From Citrobacter tructae (GTDB lineage Bacteria; Pseudomonadota; Gammaproteobacteria; Enterobacterales; Enterobacteriaceae), in NCBI RefSeq assembly GCF_004684345.1, contig NZ_CP038469.1, forward strand, positions 1,674,001 to 1,738,000: a DNA stretch of 64,000 nucleotides, in the 5' to 3' direction. Positions 52,439 to 62,616 of this stretch are shown here, piece after piece. The notes below the pieces were generated by a model. It was given only the letters and a program-made list of their open reading frames with translations. It was not told where the DNA came from and made no database searches. The translations under genes and the position numbers were made by a program. Position 1 is the first letter of the stretch. Every line of letters begins with the position of its first letter.

Positions 52439-54190
52439 TTATCTGATTAATTGTTCGGCTTTTGAAACAATTTGTGCACTGGATCGCGCGGTGAGATCGT
52501 AATTGTAAATATCTGTACGATATTGCGTACGCCCATCGGGTCCCACAAATGCGGTCAGATAGTAAAGATTGACCGGAATATTTTGGCGAATAGTCACGTA
52601 GCGCGTGTCCCCTTGTTTCAGCGCATCCGAAATCCGTGAATCATTCCAGCCCGCATCCTGCAGCAGCATATTCGCCAGTTCCGAAGCCTTATTCACACGC
52701 ACACAACCGGAACTGAGCGCCCGCGTATCCTTCTGGAACAAATTGTGATTCGGCGTATCGTGCAGATAAATAGCATCTGAACTCGGCATATTGAATTTAT
52801 AACGTCCCAGCGAGTTGCGCGCACCCGGCGCCTGCTGGAAGCGGAACGGCAGATTTGATGGCGTAATCGTCGACCAGTCAACCTGCCACGGGTCGATGGT
52901 CTGTTTGCTATTCCAGCCACGTATTACGGTATACCCGTGACGTTCGAGATAGCCCGGATCGTTCCATACCTTCGGCAGAATATCTTTGCGTGCCAGCGTC
53001 GGCGGGACGTTCCACGGTGGGTTAACGACGACGTTATTCAGCGCGCTGCTCATCATCGGCGTTTTACGGTCAGGACGTCCAACAATGACCCGCGAATCCA
53101 GCACCTGACTGCCGTTTTGATAATAAACTAACGAGTAAGCCGGGATATTTACCATGATCCCGGTAGACAACTCGCCCGGCAACAGGCGTAAACGCTGAAT
53201 ATTCAGTGCCAGTACGCCCGCGCGTTGCGCCGGTGTCACGTTCAGCCAGTCACGTGTTGCAGGACCAATCGCACCATCTGCCCCAAGCCCTTGCCAGGTC
53301 TGAAAACGCTTTACCGCCGCAACCAGTTCACGGTCGTAAGCGCCACGCCCTTCTCTGGCAGCCGTACTGACGGCAGCATCCAGCATACCGGTACGCTGCA
53401 AAATTTCACGCAGGGCCGGAATGTCATTACTCCATTCGCCTGGGCGCAGCGTGGTTGTGCTGGTTAACTGTGGCCACGGGCGTGAATCGCCCACCAGCTT
53501 GAGCAGCGATTCATGCATCGCTGCGTACTGCGGGTGTTGCGGCGTCAGGCTGGCAATAAAAGGGGTCAGCTGGCCATTATCCAACGCCACCTGCCATTGA
53601 TTAATCACCGAAATGGGTGGCGTGGTCAGCGCGTAGGGCTTCTCGCTGTATAGCCAGCGGTTACCTTTGACCGGGATGTTGGCAATAAAGTGAAGATAGC
53701 CCATCATGGCATCAGAAAGGACGGCATCCCGCGCCAGTCCCGTCACGCCAGGGTCGGTCAGTAATGCCACCCAGGTAGTGAACTGCGGCTGAAAACCGGC
53801 AATAGCCACCTCGGCTAACTGCTGCTGGAAGGCTTTAACCGCATCGCGATTTTCCCACATGGGTTTCATATCGCGTGCGGCATACAGCAACGCCAGTTGG
53901 CTGATGTAAACCGGCGTATAACCTGCTGGAAGTTGAGAACGTAATTCGGCGCGGGCTTTTTCCGCAGACGCGCCATCCGGCAGCGCCTGAATACCCGCCA
54001 TGACGGCTGTTGCGAAAGATTGTCCCTGCGGCTGTGATAGCGCGGTTGGCTGCTCACTAACGACCGTTGAGCTATCGCCGGGGATCATTTCAGGCTCATC
54101 GGCCTGCGCATTGAACAGTGGAGCGAATGTTACGGCCAGGCACAAACTGATTGCCGACAGCCGACGACCACACATTTTATTAAGCAACAT
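52439..54190 (-). CDS. ldtD: LdtD, L,D-transpeptidase (YcbB)
   Basis: A 583-residue periplasmic enzyme forming 3-3 (mDAP-mDAP) cross-links in peptidoglycan. It has a signal peptide ending LFNAQA, a scaffold region, a peptidoglycan-binding domain 1 (VKRFQTWQGLGADGAIGPATRDWL) and a YkuD catalytic domain with SSGCVRVN, catalytic Cys496. E. coli LdtD, from memory, has 615 residues and Cys528; the 32 missing residues lie in the linker before the peptidoglycan-binding domain, where this protein reads only LDAAVSTAAREGRGAYDREL. The start at 54190 (MLLNKMCGRRLS) matches E. coli. Confidence 0.95.
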   Translation of the reverse strand: MLLNKMCGRRLSAISLCLAVTFAPLFNAQADEPEMIPGDSSTVVSEQPTALSQPQGQSFATAVMAGIQALPDGASAEKARAELRSQLPAGYTPVYISQLALLYAARDMKPMWENRDAVKAFQQQLAEVAIAGFQPQFTTWVALLTDPGVTGLARDAVLSDAMMGYLHFIANIPVKGNRWLYSEKPYALTTPPISVINQWQVALDNGQLTPFIASLTPQHPQYAAMHESLLKLVGDSRPWPQLTSTTTLRPGEWSNDIPALREILQRTGMLDAAVSTAAREGRGAYDRELVAAVKRFQTWQGLGADGAIGPATRDWLNVTPAQRAGVLALNIQRLRLLPGELSTGIMVNIPAYSLVYYQNGSQVLDSRVIVGRPDRKTPMMSSALNNVVVNPPWNVPPTLARKDILPKVWNDPGYLERHGYTVIRGWNSKQTIDPWQVDWSTITPSNLPFRFQQAPGARNSLGRYKFNMPSSDAIYLHDTPNHNLFQKDTRALSSGCVRVNKASELANMLLQDAGWNDSRISDALKQGDTRYVTIRQNIPVNLYYLTAFVGPDGRTQYRTDIYNYDLTARSSAQIVSKAEQLIR

Positions 54191-54419
54191 CCCTTGCCCC
54201 CTGTTTTCTTTATCATACTTAAATAGCCAGACCGCTAGTATTCTCCCGATTGTCTCAGGGCGAGGTCTGTAAAACGCCAATACACTCTGAAGTATGACGA
54301 GCAAGCCCAGTGACGCGTCAGGCTTATCTTCAGTATATAAACATCAAATCGTTTTTGCCTAACCTAATGTAAAGAAATATAAAGAAATTACACCAGGCAT
54401 TGCATACTTTTCAGAAAAG

Positions 54420-54447
54420 AAGAAGGCGGCCTGAGAGCCGCCTTCTT
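54420..54447 (-). terminator. terminator of the cmoM-mukFEB operon
   Basis: AAGAAGGCGGC, loop, GCCGCCTTCTT hairpin with a T-rich tail on the minus strand, four bases beyond the mukB stop. Confidence 0.85.
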
Positions 54448-54450
54448 AAC

Positions 54451-57400
54451 TTAACTTGCCTGCGAAGAGGCGTCTTCTGTTCCAGGCAACGGCTCTGGTA
54501 ACTGCGGCGCAAACCCGCGCAGACCTACCACGTGAACGTGTTCAGTATTCTGGAAGACTTTACGCACCAGTTTGTAGGTAGTGCCTTTCTCCGGGCTGAT
54601 GTTCTCCGGTGCAGCGATGATAAGCTGCATCTGCAAACGCTCGCACAGTTCAAACAGGGTCGCGATAGAGCGCGCATCAAGTCGCGCGGCCTCATCAAGG
54701 AACAGCAGACGGCAAGGCGAAATATCCTTCCCGCGCAGTCTACGCCCTTCATCTTCCCAGCTTTGCACCACCATCACCAGAATCGACATCCCGGTACCGA
54801 TCGCTTCACCCGTTGACAGCGCACCGGATTCAGCACGTAACCAGCCGTCTGAACCACGGTTAACTTCAACTTCCATTTCCAGATAGTTGCGGTAATCCAG
54901 CAGTTCTTCGCCGATAGTTTGCGGCGTGCGCTGTCCCATGTCGATCTGCGGATTCAGGCGCTGATACAGTTTCGCCAGCGCTTCCGAGAAGGTCAGACGG
55001 TTGCTGTTAAACAGATCCTGGTGCTGCTCGTGCTGCTCGGACAGGACATCCAGCAACGTGGCGTGGGTTTCACGCACGTTCACGTTCAGACGAACGCTGT
55101 TGACCTGACCGAAGGAGACGTTTTGCAGCCCCTGGTTCAACATGCGAATACGGTTTTGCTCGCGCTGGATAGTCTTACGGATAATGTTCGCCACGCTGCG
55201 GGAACTGATCGCCAGCTTCTGCTCACGCGAGGTTAACTCTTCCGTCAGGCGGCTCAGCTCAATTTCCATCTGCTCGATGGCTTCCACCGGATCGTCGGTA
55301 CGAATAATATCCTGACGAATACGTTCGCGCAGATGCTGGTAGACCGCCACGAAGAACTGAATCTTGCGTTCCGGGCGCTTCGGATCTTCAGACATGCGCA
55401 GCACGTCACGCAGGTGTTCGTTATCCGCCACCGCCAGACGCAGCGCACCCAACGCCTTATCCGACATTGAACGTAATTCATCACCGGAAAGATAAGCCAA
55501 CTCGCGACGGTGCAGGCGGCGTTCAACACCGTTGTCTTTCACCATGCGCATCACGGCGCACCATCCGGCTTTCGCCATGACTACCTGTTCGCGCATTTCA
55601 AAGTAATCGCGTTCCAGCTTGCGCAACCTGCGGGTCAGGTTATCCATCTCGGCTTCGCAGAAGGTCAGTGCTTTTTCCAGTTGGTTACGGCGCGCACGGT
55701 TATTGCTGAGCTGCGCGTGCAACTCATCACGACGGATACGCGCACGTTCTTCCGCACCGCTATCGGCGCGAACACCAATATCCTGCAGCTCGCGCTGTAA
55801 ATCGTTGAGCAGTTCTTTTTTCGTGTCATACGAACTTTTCAGCGACGCCATCACCTGGCTGTACTGGCTTAACTGCGCGGCATGACTGCGCAAGGCTTCA
55901 CGAGCACGGGTACGTTCAGCTTCGGCGTGCTCCAGACGTTCACGCAGTTTCTCGTTCAGATCGCTGTTACCGCTGAGCATTTCTGCCGAGTCGGAATAGC
56001 TAAAGTGTGCGCGGCGCTGTACAACTTCGGTCAACGCAAATGCCTGTTGGCGCGCGTCACGCTGCATCTGCTGAGAGTACGCGTAGTCTTCTTTTAACTG
56101 TTCAAACTGCTCGGGGTCATTTTGCAGAACTGAAACCATTGGCTCCAGTTTGGCGAGCTGATTGCCATGCTGCTGAACGAAACGCGCCGCCTCCTGGGCT
56201 TCATCCAGACGTTCACGGATTTCGTCCACGCGGTCGGCTAAGGTGTCATCGGCCAGCAAATTCAAACGCGGCAGCAGACGGTTCAGGGCAGAGACCCCTT
56301 CTTTCGCCTGTTCAAACTGCATGCGTTGCTGCTGGTTATCATTTTCATGATTGGTCAGTGCACGCTCCAGCTCAACGCGGCGGCTGTTCAGCTGACGGAT
56401 CTCTGCTTCAGGATCGGCTTCAAACGCCACAGCCAGATGGCTACCAATAAAGCGACTAAACGCCTGGTGCAGACGTTGCGTTTTCTGAACGTCAAACGAA
56501 AGCGTGGCGAAGCGTTCGGACAACCCTTCACGCTCGGCATGCAGGGTTTCGATGCGGCTTTCTCGTGCGGCACGACCAAAAATCGGTACCGTCGGGAAAC
56601 GGGAATAACGCCACTGCCGCTCGGCGGTTTTCACCACCACCGCGTTTTCCAGTTCATCAACGCTGAAGACGCTGTCATCAAACGACTGCGGGTCCCCTTC
56701 GATGAAATAGAGGTCTTCCGGGCAATCGGTCAATCCGGCCAACTGTTCGGTGACCAGCGACAGATCCGGTACCACAATGGCATGGCGCGACGGGCCATAC
56801 AGGGCGGAGAAGTACGGAGCATCTTCAAGGCTGACATCGTCGTAGATTTCTGACAGCAGTACGCCGCCGAAACGTTCGGCCAGCGCGTTGAGACGCTGAT
56901 CTTCCGCGCCGCCCGGCTGACTTAAGCGTTCAATCTCTTCATCAACCGCGTTTTTACGCGCGCCGACTTCATCACGCTCAACAATGGCTTCGCGTTCGCG
57001 TTCCAGCAGCTGTTGCAGGTATTCGGTGACCTCCTGACTGGAGGTGAACTCTTCACCGCACTGTTCGCTAAGCTGGTTGAGGCTATTTTGCGCCGCCAGC
57101 CAGACGGGTGCACGCTGCATTAAATGCTGAATCCGGGATTGCAGCTGTTCCTGCTCCTGACGCAGGTTCATACGCTGTTCGCTGGCAGACGACACGCTAT
57201 CAGACAGGGACGCGATGCGGGCTTCCAGTTCCTGATGCAGGGCTTCCAGCTCGTCGATGTCGAAATGTTTACCCTGACGCTTACAGAACTCCGCCAGCAA
57301 ACGCTCGGCTTCCTGCTGTTCGCGCAGACGCTGCTCCAGCTCGCTCAGCCGCATCCGCAGCGGCTGAACCTGCTCTGCCAGATGCCGCTGCTCAACGCCT

Positions 57401-58911
57401 TCACGCAGCAGCTCACGCGCTACGCTCCAGGCTTCGCTGCGCGCCAGCGGTCCGTTGATCGCCGCCACCAACTGATAGGCCTGTTCGAACTGGCTGTGCG
57501 CGGTTTGCGCCACGCTCATTTTTTGTTCCAGCGTCAGCAGCTTTTCCGTGGCTTCCTGCTCTTTCGCCTGGAAGGTTTCCAGCCACTCTGCTGCGGAGTC
57601 TGCCGTCAGATCCGGCAAGTGACAGATCTCTTTGGCCCGGCTCAGCGCCTGAATGGCCTGGGTGTACTGAATCGCTCGGGTTTGCTGAACATCCAACGCC
57701 TGCTGGTAATCTGCAAGCTGGCTTTTCAGCTCATCCACTTCCAGTTCTGCGGCTTCCGCCCTGGCTTCATTCTCTTCCTGACGATCGGCAGCTTCCGCCA
57801 CCACTTCATTTTGTTCTTCGAGACGGATCTGCAACTCTTCAAGATCCGCTTCATAGCGTTCAATTTTTTCTTGTTGACGCAGCGCGGTTTGCACCAGATT
57901 CAGATGATCGCTGGCCGCCTGATAATCCGCTTCAAGGTCGCCTTCGGCACCATTGTGCTCACCCAGCTCACGTGCCATCTCCACGTGTTTATACTGTTCT
58001 GCAGCCAGCTGTTTACGAGAGGTGTGCAGCTCGCGACGATATTCCAGCGCTTTATCAAGGTGGATGCGACGCTCGTTAGCATGGCGCATATAGTCCGCCG
58101 CCACGTAGTTGGTCGCTTCGCTGATTAGGTGCTTGAACAGGTCACGATCAGACTGGGTAACGCGTATCGCTTCCAGCGTCATGCGGTTTTCACGCAGCGC
58201 GGCTTCCATATCCTGGAATGCTTTACGCACCCCGCCGTTTTCCGGCAGCAGGTAATCACGAAGAGAACGGGTGATCGCACTGGAAATCCCGCCGTACAGC
58301 GAGGCTTCAATCAGGCGATAGAACTTACTTCGGTCTGAGGCTGAGCGCAGACGACGGGCGATGATGCCCAAATCGAACATCAACGAGTGATAATCAGTGA
58401 TCGAGTTGAACTGCTTAAACTGTACGCCTTCCATCTCTTCAAGCTTATCTTTCAGCTCAGCAAGAGACAGTACGCGCGCCTGACGCTCATTCAACGTTTC
58501 CGTGACCAGTTCGGTTGGCTGTACCGACATCGGCAGCCCCTGAATGGCGAATGGTTTGATATCTACTTTACGATCGCGTCCGGCTATCTGTTGCAAGCGC
58601 ACGCCAACCACCACGCGCTGATGACGCGAGTTCAAAACGTCGAGCATCGAGTAACAGACACCCGCTTTGAGCTTACCGTGCAGGCCTTTATCGCGAGAAC
58701 CGCTGGTCGCACCGGCTTCGGTGGTATTACGAAAATGTAGCAGGGTTAGGTCGGGGATCAGCGCCGTAACAAATGCCGCCATGGTGGTGGATTTACCCGC
58801 CCCGTTCCCGCCGGACAGCGTGGTGACCAGCTCATCCAAGTCAAACGTGCGGGCGAAAAAACCATTCCAGTTAATCAGCGTTAGTGAGCGAAATTTACCG
58901 CGTTCAATCAT
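54451..58911 (-). CDS. mukB: MukB, SMC-like chromosome condensin
   Basis: A 1486-residue SMC-related ATPase, core of the MukBEF condensin that organises the chromosome outside Ter and interacts with topoisomerase IV. The N-terminal head has Walker A GGNGAGKST at residues 34-42, long coiled coils run through the centre with a hinge near residues 650-780, and the C-terminal head has signature LSTGEAIGTGMS and Walker B LLFLDEAARLD. The length equals E. coli. The start overlaps the mukE stop by one base. Confidence 0.98.
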   Translation of the reverse strand: MIERGKFRSLTLINWNGFFARTFDLDELVTTLSGGNGAGKSTTMAAFVTALIPDLTLLHFRNTTEAGATSGSRDKGLHGKLKAGVCYSMLDVLNSRHQRVVVGVRLQQIAGRDRKVDIKPFAIQGLPMSVQPTELVTETLNERQARVLSLAELKDKLEEMEGVQFKQFNSITDYHSLMFDLGIIARRLRSASDRSKFYRLIEASLYGGISSAITRSLRDYLLPENGGVRKAFQDMEAALRENRMTLEAIRVTQSDRDLFKHLISEATNYVAADYMRHANERRIHLDKALEYRRELHTSRKQLAAEQYKHVEMARELGEHNGAEGDLEADYQAASDHLNLVQTALRQQEKIERYEADLEELQIRLEEQNEVVAEAADRQEENEARAEAAELEVDELKSQLADYQQALDVQQTRAIQYTQAIQALSRAKEICHLPDLTADSAAEWLETFQAKEQEATEKLLTLEQKMSVAQTAHSQFEQAYQLVAAINGPLARSEAWSVARELLREGVEQRHLAEQVQPLRMRLSELEQRLREQQEAERLLAEFCKRQGKHFDIDELEALHQELEARIASLSDSVSSASEQRMNLRQEQEQLQSRIQHLMQRAPVWLAAQNSLNQLSEQCGEEFTSSQEVTEYLQQLLEREREAIVERDEVGARKNAVDEEIERLSQPGGAEDQRLNALAERFGGVLLSEIYDDVSLEDAPYFSALYGPSRHAIVVPDLSLVTEQLAGLTDCPEDLYFIEGDPQSFDDSVFSVDELENAVVVKTAERQWRYSRFPTVPIFGRAARESRIETLHAEREGLSERFATLSFDVQKTQRLHQAFSRFIGSHLAVAFEADPEAEIRQLNSRRVELERALTNHENDNQQQRMQFEQAKEGVSALNRLLPRLNLLADDTLADRVDEIRERLDEAQEAARFVQQHGNQLAKLEPMVSVLQNDPEQFEQLKEDYAYSQQMQRDARQQAFALTEVVQRRAHFSYSDSAEMLSGNSDLNEKLRERLEHAEAERTRAREALRSHAAQLSQYSQVMASLKSSYDTKKELLNDLQRELQDIGVRADSGAEERARIRRDELHAQLSNNRARRNQLEKALTFCEAEMDNLTRRLRKLERDYFEMREQVVMAKAGWCAVMRMVKDNGVERRLHRRELAYLSGDELRSMSDKALGALRLAVADNEHLRDVLRMSEDPKRPERKIQFFVAVYQHLRERIRQDIIRTDDPVEAIEQMEIELSRLTEELTSREQKLAISSRSVANIIRKTIQREQNRIRMLNQGLQNVSFGQVNSVRLNVNVRETHATLLDVLSEQHEQHQDLFNSNRLTFSEALAKLYQRLNPQIDMGQRTPQTIGEELLDYRNYLEMEVEVNRGSDGWLRAESGALSTGEAIGTGMSILVMVVQSWEDEGRRLRGKDISPCRLLFLDEAARLDARSIATLFELCERLQMQLIIAAPENISPEKGTTYKLVRKVFQNTEHVHVVGLRGFAPQLPEPLPGTEDASSQAS

Positions 58912-59615
58912 TATTCTTCCTCTCCACTGTCCGGCTGATTCTCTTCTGGCTCATCGTTGAGCTGCAGGTGGTTTTCGACCGACATCGCTTCGCCATCACG
59001 AATTAAGCGACGCTGCGCTTCGCGTGGATCGTCACCGCTGCGCACGTCTGCGCCAAAGCGGAAGACAGATTCCGTAATGCGGAATTTGCTGCTGTCATGG
59101 CCCATAAACCACACCATGCCTAAGCGGCGCAGGCGGTTTAATGAAGAACGCACCTTCTCCTGCAGCTTCTGGCGGTCAACGTCCGAGCCGGTTGAGCGGT
59201 TATTCACCAGTCTGAGCAATTTGGCTTCATCAGCTAGCGTCAGCAGTTCGTCGTACAGTTCTTGCTGGGTAAAAATCCCTTCATTCGCCAGTCGTTCCGG
59301 GCTGAGATAGAGATAGCAAAGAATTTTACCGACCATCATGTCCAGTTCGGACAACACCGAACGAGGAATGAGCGTAGTGGAACGCGGACGAAGATAGAAA
59401 AAACCCTCCGGGGCGCGGATCAGTTCCACGTTATAGCGGCTGTAAAATTCTTCAAAGTATTCCTGAAAATCCATCAGGAAGGCATGATTGTCCAGCTCAT
59501 CCAGGCCGATATGTCGCCCCGAACGTAATGCGCTGTCCAGCGCCGGAAATAACGGATTCGCCAGCGCCTGCGCCAGCTTAACCGGCATCACTTTTTCAAT
59601 ATTTGTCAATGACAT
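58911..59615 (-). CDS. mukE: MukE, condensin accessory subunit
   Basis: A 234-residue winged-helix (KITE) protein that dimerises and binds MukF and MukB heads and DNA. Motifs PVKLAQALANPLFPALDS and LIPRSVLSELDMMVGKILCYLYLSPE are conserved, and the tail is acidic (EENQPDSGEEE). The start at 59615 (MSLTNIEKVMPV) overlaps the mukF stop by 20 bases, giving the E. coli length; a longer frame to 59642 exists. Confidence 0.97.
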   Translation of the reverse strand: MSLTNIEKVMPVKLAQALANPLFPALDSALRSGRHIGLDELDNHAFLMDFQEYFEEFYSRYNVELIRAPEGFFYLRPRSTTLIPRSVLSELDMMVGKILCYLYLSPERLANEGIFTQQELYDELLTLADEAKLLRLVNNRSTGSDVDRQKLQEKVRSSLNRLRRLGMVWFMGHDSSKFRITESVFRFGADVRSGDDPREAQRRLIRDGEAMSVENHLQLNDEPEENQPDSGEEE

Positions 59616-60918
59616 GCGCCTGTACCTTGGCTCCGTAATCATTAATCGGCTGCCATTTGGCTGGCAGTCCGGTGAAATCTGCTTGCGCTACGCCAAGGCG
59701 TACCGCCTGATCGATAACAATACGTGCGACATCGAAGTGGCGCGCACGCGGATATTGCGCCAGATACTCGCGCACAACCAAACCGAGATCCAGTGGCGTT
59801 TGTCTGGATTTATAAATAGCCAACTGTTCTTCGATGATCGCCGCCAGCTGTTCACGGATCTCGTTAAATTCTTCATACTCCAGATCCGGCGGCAGTTCCC
59901 CTGTGACCTCTTCATCACGCAGCACCATCTCTTCGTCACGCATATCCAGCAGACGATCGGCATTGGCGTAGGTCAGCGCCCACGGTTCGTCAAAGTAAGT
60001 CTGGACAGACTGGCGCAAACGCTGGGCAAAGACGCGGTTTTTATCCATATCAATCGCGGTACGGATAAATTTATGCACGTGGCGATCGTAGCCGATCCAC
60101 AGATCGATGGATTGCTGACCCCAGCTGATAATACGGTCGAGCTTGCTCTGTAAGTCAAACACCAGACGATCAACGAAGTGCAGATCGTCATGAGTCATCG
60201 TGGCGTCCTGAATCCGCAGCAGATTAGCCTGTAGCTTATCCCCCGCAGCTTCCAGCGTATCCTGCAGCTCACGCAGCGTGCCGGAGGTTTCAGACAACAG
60301 CATTTCGCAGCTGGAAATCGCCGCCCGCCAGTCTTTATTCAGCAACTGAGCAATGTCATCTTTCACCTGCTGCTGCTGCTCGTCCATAATGCGCTGCGTC
60401 AGGTCAATGCTGTCGAAGATTTCCGCCACTGAATATTTCAACGGCGCGTAGACATTACGGTGCCAGTGGAACTCATCGCCACCTTCTTCGGCCGCGTCTG
60501 CCGCGCGCTTCAGCTCACCAGCCACAATAGAGAGCTGCATGGAGAGGCGCAGCGTCGAAAACTCACGCTGACGGATGTAATAATCGGTGATGCCAATCCC
60601 CAAGGGTGTCAGACGATAGATAGCGTTTCCTTCCGCCTGCTCGCTGGTAAAGCGGTTCAGCAGACGTTGACGCACCATATCGTTGATCGCGTTGTTGGCG
60701 CGCACGCCGATGGTTTCGCTGGTTTGCTCAAACGCATCACTGACATGGCGGAACGCATCCACCAGTTCGCCTTCACTCATCTCACCGTCAAGCCGCTCAC
60801 CGTTCAGCGTAGCCACCGCCAGCAGAAAAGAAAGTCTGTCTACCGGCAGAGAGATGGAAAAGTCATTTTTTCTGGCCCAGGCAACCAGTTCGGGGACTGT
60901 CTGGGAAAATTCACTCAT
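59596..60918 (-). CDS. mukF: MukF, condensin kleisin subunit
   Basis: A 440-residue kleisin that bridges the two MukB heads and carries the MukE dimers. The N-terminal winged-helix dimerisation domain begins SEFSQTVPELVAWARKNDFSISLP, followed by a helical bundle and a C-terminal winged helix (VREYLAQYPRARHFDVARIV). The ATG lies three bases after the cmoM stop, so the genes are co-transcribed. Confidence 0.97.
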   Translation of the reverse strand: MSEFSQTVPELVAWARKNDFSISLPVDRLSFLLAVATLNGERLDGEMSEGELVDAFRHVSDAFEQTSETIGVRANNAINDMVRQRLLNRFTSEQAEGNAIYRLTPLGIGITDYYIRQREFSTLRLSMQLSIVAGELKRAADAAEEGGDEFHWHRNVYAPLKYSVAEIFDSIDLTQRIMDEQQQQVKDDIAQLLNKDWRAAISSCEMLLSETSGTLRELQDTLEAAGDKLQANLLRIQDATMTHDDLHFVDRLVFDLQSKLDRIISWGQQSIDLWIGYDRHVHKFIRTAIDMDKNRVFAQRLRQSVQTYFDEPWALTYANADRLLDMRDEEMVLRDEEVTGELPPDLEYEEFNEIREQLAAIIEEQLAIYKSRQTPLDLGLVVREYLAQYPRARHFDVARIVIDQAVRLGVAQADFTGLPAKWQPINDYGAKVQAHVIDKY

Positions 60919-60921
60919 AGG

Positions 60922-61701
60922 TTATCCTTGCATCTGCGGTTTGCGCGCGGTGACATGAATATAACGCCCAAGGCTAATAAACGGCTCCTGGCGGCAATAG
61001 CGCGTTTCTATTTCTGTTAAAGCGTCTAAACAGTCATGCTGTTTTTGTTTATCACGCAGATAATCATGAAACACCCTCACGCCCGTTTTACCGGTTATCT
61101 CCCAGCCGATCTCCTCCAGCCAACCGTAGACCTGCTGAGGCTCGCGCGGGAAGTCGGGAGACAACGTGCGCCGTTTCTTTTTATACATTCCCTGCTGCAC
61201 ATAGCCGAAATTGCCTACCAACACATTACGCATCAACAGACCGTTTGCATTGTAGAACATCAGCGATAAATCACCGCCAGGACGTAACATCGACCACAGT
61301 GTTTTTAAGACGGCTTGCGGGTCGGCCACCCATTCCAGCACAGCATGAAACAATATCAGATCAACCTGAGAATCCAAATGCTGCGGAATGTCCTGAGCGG
61401 CACAATGTATAAAATGCATGTTGTCGCTCACACCTTGCTCTTCTGCCGCACGCTGAGCTCGCACCACCATTTCGGCAGAAAGATCGCATAGGGTGACGTG
61501 ATGGCCCCGCTGTGCCATGAGGATGGCTGTCTGCCCTTCTCCGCCACCCGCATCAAGCACTCGCAATGTTTGACCCGCGTATTCGGCAAGAAGCTTGTCC
61601 AGATCCTGCCAGAGGATCGTCTGGCGAAGCTGACCTTTAGTGGTACCGTAAATGTTACGGGAAAACTTCTCGGCAATGTCATCAAAATTGCGATCCCGCA
61701 T
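60922..61701 (-). CDS. cmoM: CmoM, tRNA mcmo5U34 carboxymethyl ester methyltransferase
   Basis: A 259-residue SAM-dependent methyltransferase (formerly SmtA) that methylates the 5-carboxymethoxyuridine of wobble position 34 in some tRNAs. The SAM loop is VLDAGGGEGQTA; acidic motif LCDLSAEMV follows. The ATG at 61701 has GGAG six bases upstream; a GTG at 61713 is a weaker alternative. First gene of the cmoM-mukF-mukE-mukB operon. Confidence 0.95.
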   Translation of the reverse strand: MRDRNFDDIAEKFSRNIYGTTKGQLRQTILWQDLDKLLAEYAGQTLRVLDAGGGEGQTAILMAQRGHHVTLCDLSAEMVVRAQRAAEEQGVSDNMHFIHCAAQDIPQHLDSQVDLILFHAVLEWVADPQAVLKTLWSMLRPGGDLSLMFYNANGLLMRNVLVGNFGYVQQGMYKKKRRTLSPDFPREPQQVYGWLEEIGWEITGKTGVRVFHDYLRDKQKQHDCLDALTEIETRYCRQEPFISLGRYIHVTARKPQMQG

Positions 61702-61836
61702 CGCGCGCTCCACATGCTGGCTTAAGTGTGACTAAGTAAAACCGCTATTTTGTCACACCCGCGCCGAGAATGAACCTTTCTGGTGTAATATCCCTGCAGA
61801 TCCCTTGCTATATGGTCAAAAAAGGAACCAGAAAGG

Positions 61837-62616
61837 ATGCTTTTTACGCTGAAGAAAGTGATTGGCGGTATGATGCTGCCGCTTCCATTGATACTGCTGA
61901 TTATGGGAGCAGGATTGGTGCTGGTGTGGTTTAGCCGCTTTCAGAAAACAGGGAAAGTTTGCATTAGCCTGAGCTGGCTGGCGCTTTTTCTGCTCAGCTT
62001 GCAACCCGTAGCCGATAGCCTGCTTAAACCGATTGAGAATACCTATCCCACCTGGCAGGATACGCAAAAAGTCCAATACATTGTGGTTTTGGGCGGGGGC
62101 TATACCTGGAACCCACAGTGGGCGCCGAGTTCGAATCTTATCAGTAATAGCCTTCCGCGCCTCAATGAAGGACTGCGTCTGTGGCGAGCCAATCCAGGAT
62201 CGAAGCTGATCTTCACGGGAGGGATTGCGAAGACCAATACCGTCAGCGCCGCGGAAGTCGGCGCTCGCGTGGCACAATCGCTGGGCGTTCCTCGCAGTGA
62301 TATCATCACGCTGGACACGCCAAAAGACACCGAAGAAGAAGCTGCTGCGGTGAAAAAAGCGATTGGTGATGCACCGTTCCTGCTGGTGACCTCCGCATCG
62401 CATTTACCGCGCGCGATGATTTTCTTCCAGCAGGCCGGACTGCATCCGCTGCCTGCGCCCGCCAATCAGCTGGCGGTCGACTCACCGCTTAACCCGTGGG
62501 AGCGTGCCATTCCCTCTCCTGTCTGGCTGATGCATAGCGATCGCGTCGGCTATGAAACGCTGGGACGGCTTTGGCAGTGGCTGAAAGGCTCATCAGGCGA
62601 GCCAGGGCAGCAGTGA
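61837..62616 (+). CDS. elyC: ElyC/YcbC, DUF218 envelope biogenesis factor
   Basis: A 259-residue inner-membrane protein with two N-terminal helices (about residues 10-33 and 43-58) and a DUF218 domain in the periplasm (YIVVLGGGYTW, SAAEVGARVAQSLG, LVTSASHLPRAM). In E. coli it is needed for normal peptidoglycan synthesis at low temperature and in enterobacterial common antigen balance. An AGAAAGG site precedes the ATG. It overlaps the convergent ycbJ by 24 bases. Confidence 0.95.
   Translation: MLFTLKKVIGGMMLPLPLILLIMGAGLVLVWFSRFQKTGKVCISLSWLALFLLSLQPVADSLLKPIENTYPTWQDTQKVQYIVVLGGGYTWNPQWAPSSNLISNSLPRLNEGLRLWRANPGSKLIFTGGIAKTNTVSAAEVGARVAQSLGVPRSDIITLDTPKDTEEEAAAVKKAIGDAPFLLVTSASHLPRAMIFFQQAGLHPLPAPANQLAVDSPLNPWERAIPSPVWLMHSDRVGYETLGRLWQWLKGSSGEPGQQ

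Noticed and set aside
57124..58128. 334-codon plus-strand frame inside mukB
   Set aside because: Antisense shadow of a highly conserved gene with biased codon use; residue pattern is typical of a complement frame.
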